Of a stretch of DNA of 23,320 bases, positions 20,196 through 23,320 are shown in pieces. The notes beneath the pieces were generated by a model. It made no database searches and had not been told where the DNA came from. It worked only from the letters and a program-made list of their open reading frames with translations. Position 1 is the first letter of the stretch. Every line of letters starts with the position of its first letter. The DNA is from DATNIC01 sp035604635 (GTDB lineage Bacteria > Vulcanimicrobiota > Vulcanimicrobiia > Vulcanimicrobiales > Vulcanimicrobiaceae): the NCBI GenBank assembly GCA_035604635.1, contig DATNIC010000061.1, forward strand, positions 1 to 23,320, in the 5' to 3' direction. Both the position numbers and the translations under genes were made by a program.

Positions 20196-22049
20196 GTGAA
20201 TGAAGCGGCAGTGAACGCCCTGACGCTCGATGACGCGCTGAAGCACTTTTTCGGGCACGATGCCTTTCGGCCGCTACAGCGTGAGATCGCCGAAGCGGTG
20301 CTTGCCGGGGACGACGTGCTCGCTCTCCTTCCGACGGGCGGAGGAAAGTCGATCTGCTATCAGCTGCCCGCTCTGCTGCAGGACGGATTGACGCTCGTCG
20401 TCTCGCCGCTCATTGCCTTAATGAAGGACCAGGTCGACTCACTCCGGGTCAACGGCGTCGCAGCGACGTTCTTGAATAGCTCGCTCGACGCGAGCGAGGC
20501 GATGGAGCGTCTCGACGCTCTCGATCGCGGCGAGTACAAGCTGTTGTACGTGGCGCCTGAACGGCTCGTCCTCCCGGCCTTCTTGGCATCGTTGGACCGC
20601 TGGGATCTCCGGCGTATCGCGGTCGACGAAGCACACTGCGTGAGCGAATGGGGTCACGATTTCCGTCCGGAGTACCGCCGCATTCATTCATTGCGGGAGC
20701 GCTATCCCGACGTTCCGCTCCTTGCCGTGACCGCGACGGCGACGGCCCAGGTGCGGGATGATGTCGAACGCTTTTTGCGTCTTCGCAGCCCGCGCCGCTT
20801 CGTCGCAAGCTTCGATCGGCCCAATTTGTGCTACAGCGTCTTCGAGAAGCGCGACGCGCTGAAACAGCTGTTGGCATTCGCCATGAAACGCACGAACGAG
20901 AGCGGGATCGTCTACGTCGCGAGCCGTCAATCAGCGGAAGATCTCGCGTCACGGCTATCCGCGGCGGGCATTCCGGCGCGGCCGTATCATGCGGGACTCC
21001 TCCCGCGAGAACGGTCGCGCACCCAAGACCTCTTCATTCGTGACGAGATTCGCGTCGTCTGCGCGACGATCGCCTTCGGCATGGGGATCGACAAACCAAA
21101 CGTCCGCTATGTAGTCCATTACGACGTCCCGAAAAACGTCGAGGGATACTACCAGGAATCGGGCCGTGCCGGGCGCGACGGCTTGCCCAGCGACTGCGTC
21201 CTCTTTTTCAGCGGCGGCGACGCCGCAAAGCAACGCCACTTCATCCGCCAAATCGAGGACCCGGGCGAAAGAGAGCGCGCCAATCGCCTTTTGCTTCGAA
21301 TGCTCGAGTTTGCCGCTACGCCCCATTGCCGGCGCGCGTACTTGCTGCACTACTTAGGCGAGGACGACGCCGGCGACGCCTGCGGCAACTGCGACAACTG
21401 CCTGCAGCCGCCCGAACGCGTCGAAGCGACCCGCGCCGCCGCAATGCTGCTTTCGTGCGTTTACCGCGTGCGCAAGCACAGCGGCTTCTCGACGGGCGCG
21501 CATCATATCGTCGCGGTCCTCCTCGGGCAGGCGGCCGAAAAGGTCATCACGTGGGGGCATGACCGGCTGCCGACCTTCGGCGCCGGAAAAGAGCACAGCA
21601 AGGACGAGTGGCTGGCGCTCATTTCAGAGTTGCTGCGGCTGGGCTGGCTCGAACAAGAGCCGGATTACCGGACGCTGCTCGTGACCGACGAAGGCGTCCG
21701 CGCGCTCAAAGAGCAGCGGCGCTTCGAATTCGCAAAACCCCGCGTTCTGCAAAAGGCGAGCAGGGCCCGAAAGAGCGGCGCACAGCCAACTGCGGATTCG
21801 TACGAGCAAGGACTATTCGAAGAGCTGCGCCGGCTGCGCAAGCGCATCGCCGACGACCAAGGCGTCCCGCCCTACGTCGTCTTCTCGGACGCCACCTTAC
21901 GAGAACTCGCCGCCAAAACGCCGTCGACGCTCGAAGCGTTTCGAGCGATCGGCGGTGTCGGCGACGTCAAGTTGGAACGGTATGGCGACGCGTTCGTCGC
22001 CGCCATTGGGGCCTATCAGTCTTTCGAGGCCGTTGAGACCACGCCGTAA
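20196..22049 (+). CDS. recQ: ATP-dependent DNA helicase RecQ
   Basis: This is a 3'-5' DNA helicase of 617 residues acting in recombination and repair. Walker A is LLPTGGGKS (about residues 45-53), the DEAH box AVDEAHCVSEWGHDFRPEY is near 143, and motif VI is QESGRAGRDG. The RecQ zinc cysteines are C378, then CGNCDNC at about 396-402. A winged-helix (RQC) region follows and a C-terminal HRDC domain (about 535-610, with IADDQGVPPYVVFSDATLRELA and FRAIGGVGDVKLERYG) completes the protein. The start is GTG 20196, 5 bases after GGGAA. The end overlaps a small antisense gene. The length is usual for the E. coli type. Confidence 0.96.
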   Translation: MNEAAVNALTLDDALKHFFGHDAFRPLQREIAEAVLAGDDVLALLPTGGGKSICYQLPALLQDGLTLVVSPLIALMKDQVDSLRVNGVAATFLNSSLDASEAMERLDALDRGEYKLLYVAPERLVLPAFLASLDRWDLRRIAVDEAHCVSEWGHDFRPEYRRIHSLRERYPDVPLLAVTATATAQVRDDVERFLRLRSPRRFVASFDRPNLCYSVFEKRDALKQLLAFAMKRTNESGIVYVASRQSAEDLASRLSAAGIPARPYHAGLLPRERSRTQDLFIRDEIRVVCATIAFGMGIDKPNVRYVVHYDVPKNVEGYYQESGRAGRDGLPSDCVLFFSGGDAAKQRHFIRQIEDPGERERANRLLLRMLEFAATPHCRRAYLLHYLGEDDAGDACGNCDNCLQPPERVEATRAAAMLLSCVYRVRKHSGFSTGAHHIVAVLLGQAAEKVITWGHDRLPTFGAGKEHSKDEWLALISELLRLGWLEQEPDYRTLLVTDEGVRALKEQRRFEFAKPRVLQKASRARKSGAQPTADSYEQGLFEELRRLRKRIADDQGVPPYVVFSDATLRELAAKTPSTLEAFRAIGGVGDVKLERYGDAFVAAIGAYQSFEAVETTP

Positions 22050-22198
22050 CGCTTGGCGAAGCGCAGTCTGTCCTCGTCGAACATGGCTCTCACGCGCGCC
22101 GACTCGATCTCCGCCTTGCGGACCGCGATTTCGTTGGCTTCCGCTTTTCGTTGGGTCTCCGCCGCGCGTGCGGCCGTCTTTGTTGATGTCGCTCTCAA
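22016..22198 (-). CDS. Small coiled-coil-like hypothetical protein, TTG start, 60 residues
   Basis: This is a short, highly charged, Ala/Glu/Lys/Arg-rich protein that is predicted almost fully helical (ARAAETQRKAEANEIAVRKAE and following), likely a coiled coil. It has no Cys and no membrane segment. The TTG at 22198 is preceded by AAAGGAG with exactly 6 bases of spacing, a very good ribosome-binding site that makes the gene credible. The 3' end overlaps recQ by 34 bases antisense. Function is unknown. It may pair with partners through its helix, but nothing in the sequence names one. Confidence 0.65.
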   Translation of the reverse strand: MRATSTKTAARAAETQRKAEANEIAVRKAEIESARVRAMFDEDRLRFAKRYGVVSTASKD

Positions 22199-22204
22199 AG
22201 GTCT

Positions 22205-22211
22205 CTCCTTT
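22205..22211 (-). promoter_or_regulatory. Shine-Dalgarno of the small TTG-start gene
   Basis: On the minus strand AAAGGAG (22211-22205) lies 6 bases before TTG 22198. It supports that start codon. Confidence 0.75.
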
Positions 22212-22257
22212 ATCGTGGTGCTCCGCAGCTTATTGTGCTACGCTGTCAGCAACCGTG

Positions 22258-22497
22258 GTGAAGATTGTAACGAAGGCCGACTGGCAAATTTTCGAGATCA
22301 GTCAATGGCGTGATGCGGTCCACGACCGTGGCCTCAAGCTCGAATCCCTAGATGTCGAGCAGCAGAAGCTCGTCGCCGAGGCGATCAGCGTTGTCTCCAG
22401 CGCCGCGGCCCTGAAGGCCTTGGGGAAGCCGCTTGAAACTCCGGCCTCGCTGCTGTCTCCTCCAGCTTCGGAAGAACCGGGCACTTCGCGCGGCTGA
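22258..22497 (+). CDS. Hypothetical small protein, about 79 residues
   Basis: The frame starts at GTG 22258 (or GTG 22255, directly before it) and reads VKIVTKADWQIFEISQWRDAVHDRGLKLESLDVEQQKLVAEAISVVSS and so on, ending at TGA 22495-22497 in a Pro/Ser-rich tail. The first half has normal protein composition and is probably helical. A TACGCT -10-like hexamer with an extended TG motif (TGCTACGCT, 22236-22244) lies just upstream, and the mRNA could be leaderless. The last 113 bases overlap the DEAD-box helicase gene antisense, so its tail is doubtful. No known domain is recognised. Confidence 0.45.
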   Translation: MKIVTKADWQIFEISQWRDAVHDRGLKLESLDVEQQKLVAEAISVVSSAAALKALGKPLETPASLLSPPASEEPGTSRG

Positions 22498-23320
22498 GGG
22501 GCTTCCCAAGCGTCCGCTCGATCTGAGCAAAAAGCTTCTCCTCCTCGGCCGAGACGAACGTAATGGCGTCGCCCGTCGCCTGAGCGCGCGCGGTGCGACC
22601 GATCCGATGAACGTAGTCTTCGGGAACGTTGGGAACGTCGAAATTGACGACGTGGCCGAGATTGATGATGTCGATGCCGCGACCAACGATGTCGGTTGCG
22701 ACGAGCACGCGGTATTTTCCGCGCTTGAAGTCGGCAAGGACGCGCGTGCGCTTGGATTGCGAAAGATCGCCGTGAATGCGCTCCACCGGTATCTTGTGCC
22801 TATTGAGCAGCGTCGCAAGGCGATTGGCGCGCGCCTTGGTGCGCGTAAAGGCGATCGCGTTGAAGATCGCGTTGTCGCGCAGCAGCTCGACCAGCAGAAC
22901 CCCTTTTCGCTGTTGATCGATCGTGTACACGGTCTGCGTAATCCCGGCTGCCGGCGCGGTCTGCGGCGCCAAATTCACGCGGACCGGGTCGCGCAGGATC
23001 TCCCCGGAGAGCTTGGTTATTTCCGGCGGAAGGGTAGCAGAAAAAAACATCGTTTGACGGCGTGCCGGGAGTTGCTTGAGAATCCGCCGCACGTCGGGCA
23101 AAAAGCCCATATCCAGCATGCGGTCGGCCTCGTCGACGACGAGGATCGAGACCGATGCCAGCGACGCCGTGCGCTGTCCAAGATGATCGAGCAGCCGGCC
23201 CGGAGTCGCGACGATGATGTCGGTCCCATTCCGAAAGGCGGCAGCTTGCGGGCCGAAGCCGACGCCGCCGAATACGGCAGCGATACGAACCGGCAAGTGC
23301 GCCCCCAGCGCCGTCAGGTG
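22385..23320 (-). CDS. DEAD-box RNA helicase, RhlE/DeaD-like (N-terminus outside window)
   Basis: This is a cytoplasmic ATP-dependent RNA helicase involved in rRNA maturation or mRNA turnover. The visible part includes ATPGRL (motif Ib), VDEADRMLDMGF (DEAD motif II), FSATLP (motif III), the helicase C domain with ATDIVGRGID and HRIGRTARA (motif VI). The frame is open to the end of the window (HLTALGAHLPVRIAAVFGG), so motif I and the Q motif are upstream of 23320 and a start near 23296 is not the real one. The C-terminal tail is short (KPLSRAKCPVLP and a Pro/Arg-rich end), as in RhlE-type proteins. It converges with the small gene at 22258 and overlaps it. Confidence 0.93.
   Translation of the reverse strand, partial: HLTALGAHLPVRIAAVFGGVGFGPQAAAFRNGTDIIVATPGRLLDHLGQRTASLASVSILVVDEADRMLDMGFLPDVRRILKQLPARRQTMFFSATLPPEITKLSGEILRDPVRVNLAPQTAPAAGITQTVYTIDQQRKGVLLVELLRDNAIFNAIAFTRTKARANRLATLLNRHKIPVERIHGDLSQSKRTRVLADFKRGKYRVLVATDIVGRGIDIINLGHVVNFDVPNVPEDYVHRIGRTARAQATGDAITFVSAEEEKLFAQIERTLGKPLSRAKCPVLPKLEETAARPEFQAASPRPSGPRRWRQR

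Noticed and set aside
1..23320. Mobile element, CRISPR array or prophage
   Set aside because: No transposase, integrase, direct-repeat array or phage gene was recognised on either strand.

Overview
The window is GC-rich, gene-dense bacterial chromosome with very short intergenic gaps. Many genes overlap by a few bases, and bluB, a class I fumarase, RecQ, a DEAD-box helicase and an IF-1 gene sit next to a large carboxylate-catabolism region. Antisense shadow frames are long, as expected at high GC3. No rRNA, phage, transposase, integrase or CRISPR signal was seen, so nothing marks a mobile element. I cannot assign the organism firmly. The style (many NMT1-like binding proteins, UbiD and Tat enzymes in a GC-rich genome with mixed standalone genes) suggests an uncultured soil or sediment lineage such as Ca. 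Eremiobacterota, but this is only an impression.

Layout. Positions 1-2966 (minus) hold an operon of an isochorismatase-fold hydrolase, an NMT1/SsuA-like binding protein, a permease and an ATPase (cut by the window edge). Class II fumarase fumC (3048-4520, plus) follows an inverted repeat. Positions 4509-11012 (minus) are one packed operon: UbiD-type decarboxylase, MntP-like membrane protein, a Tat-signal TPP-dependent enzyme, a small periplasmic cytochrome c, a second binding protein and an ACMSD-like amidohydrolase. Positions 11281-13774 (plus) encode an Ldh2-type dehydrogenase and a DHA2-type MFS transporter. Positions 13777-16031 (minus) encode a cupin, a third binding protein and a class II aldolase. 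Together these look like an uptake and decarboxylation/oxidation island for small, possibly aromatic, carboxylates; the substrate cannot be read from sequence.

From 16032 onward the content is mainly housekeeping: a two-CxxC-pair zinc-ribbon protein whose Shine-Dalgarno lies in a hairpin, a strong terminator, an IF-1 gene (infA) with no ATG/GTG/TTG start, bluB, a class I Fe-S fumarase, a DsbA/FrnE-family gene, a small protein, recQ, two more small proteins and a DEAD-box RNA helicase (cut by the edge).

The most striking observation is the DsbA/FrnE gene at 19305-19904. It is intact except for one in-frame TGA exactly at the first cysteine of the CPYC active site (U-P-Y-C), followed by a possible SECIS-like hairpin. 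This is a strong selenoprotein candidate that ordinary gene calling would break. A second theme is unusual initiation: infA (ATT/ATC at best), bluB (ACG or an internal GTG) and two membrane/export genes (CTG) lack standard start codons where homology and ribosome-binding sites place the start.
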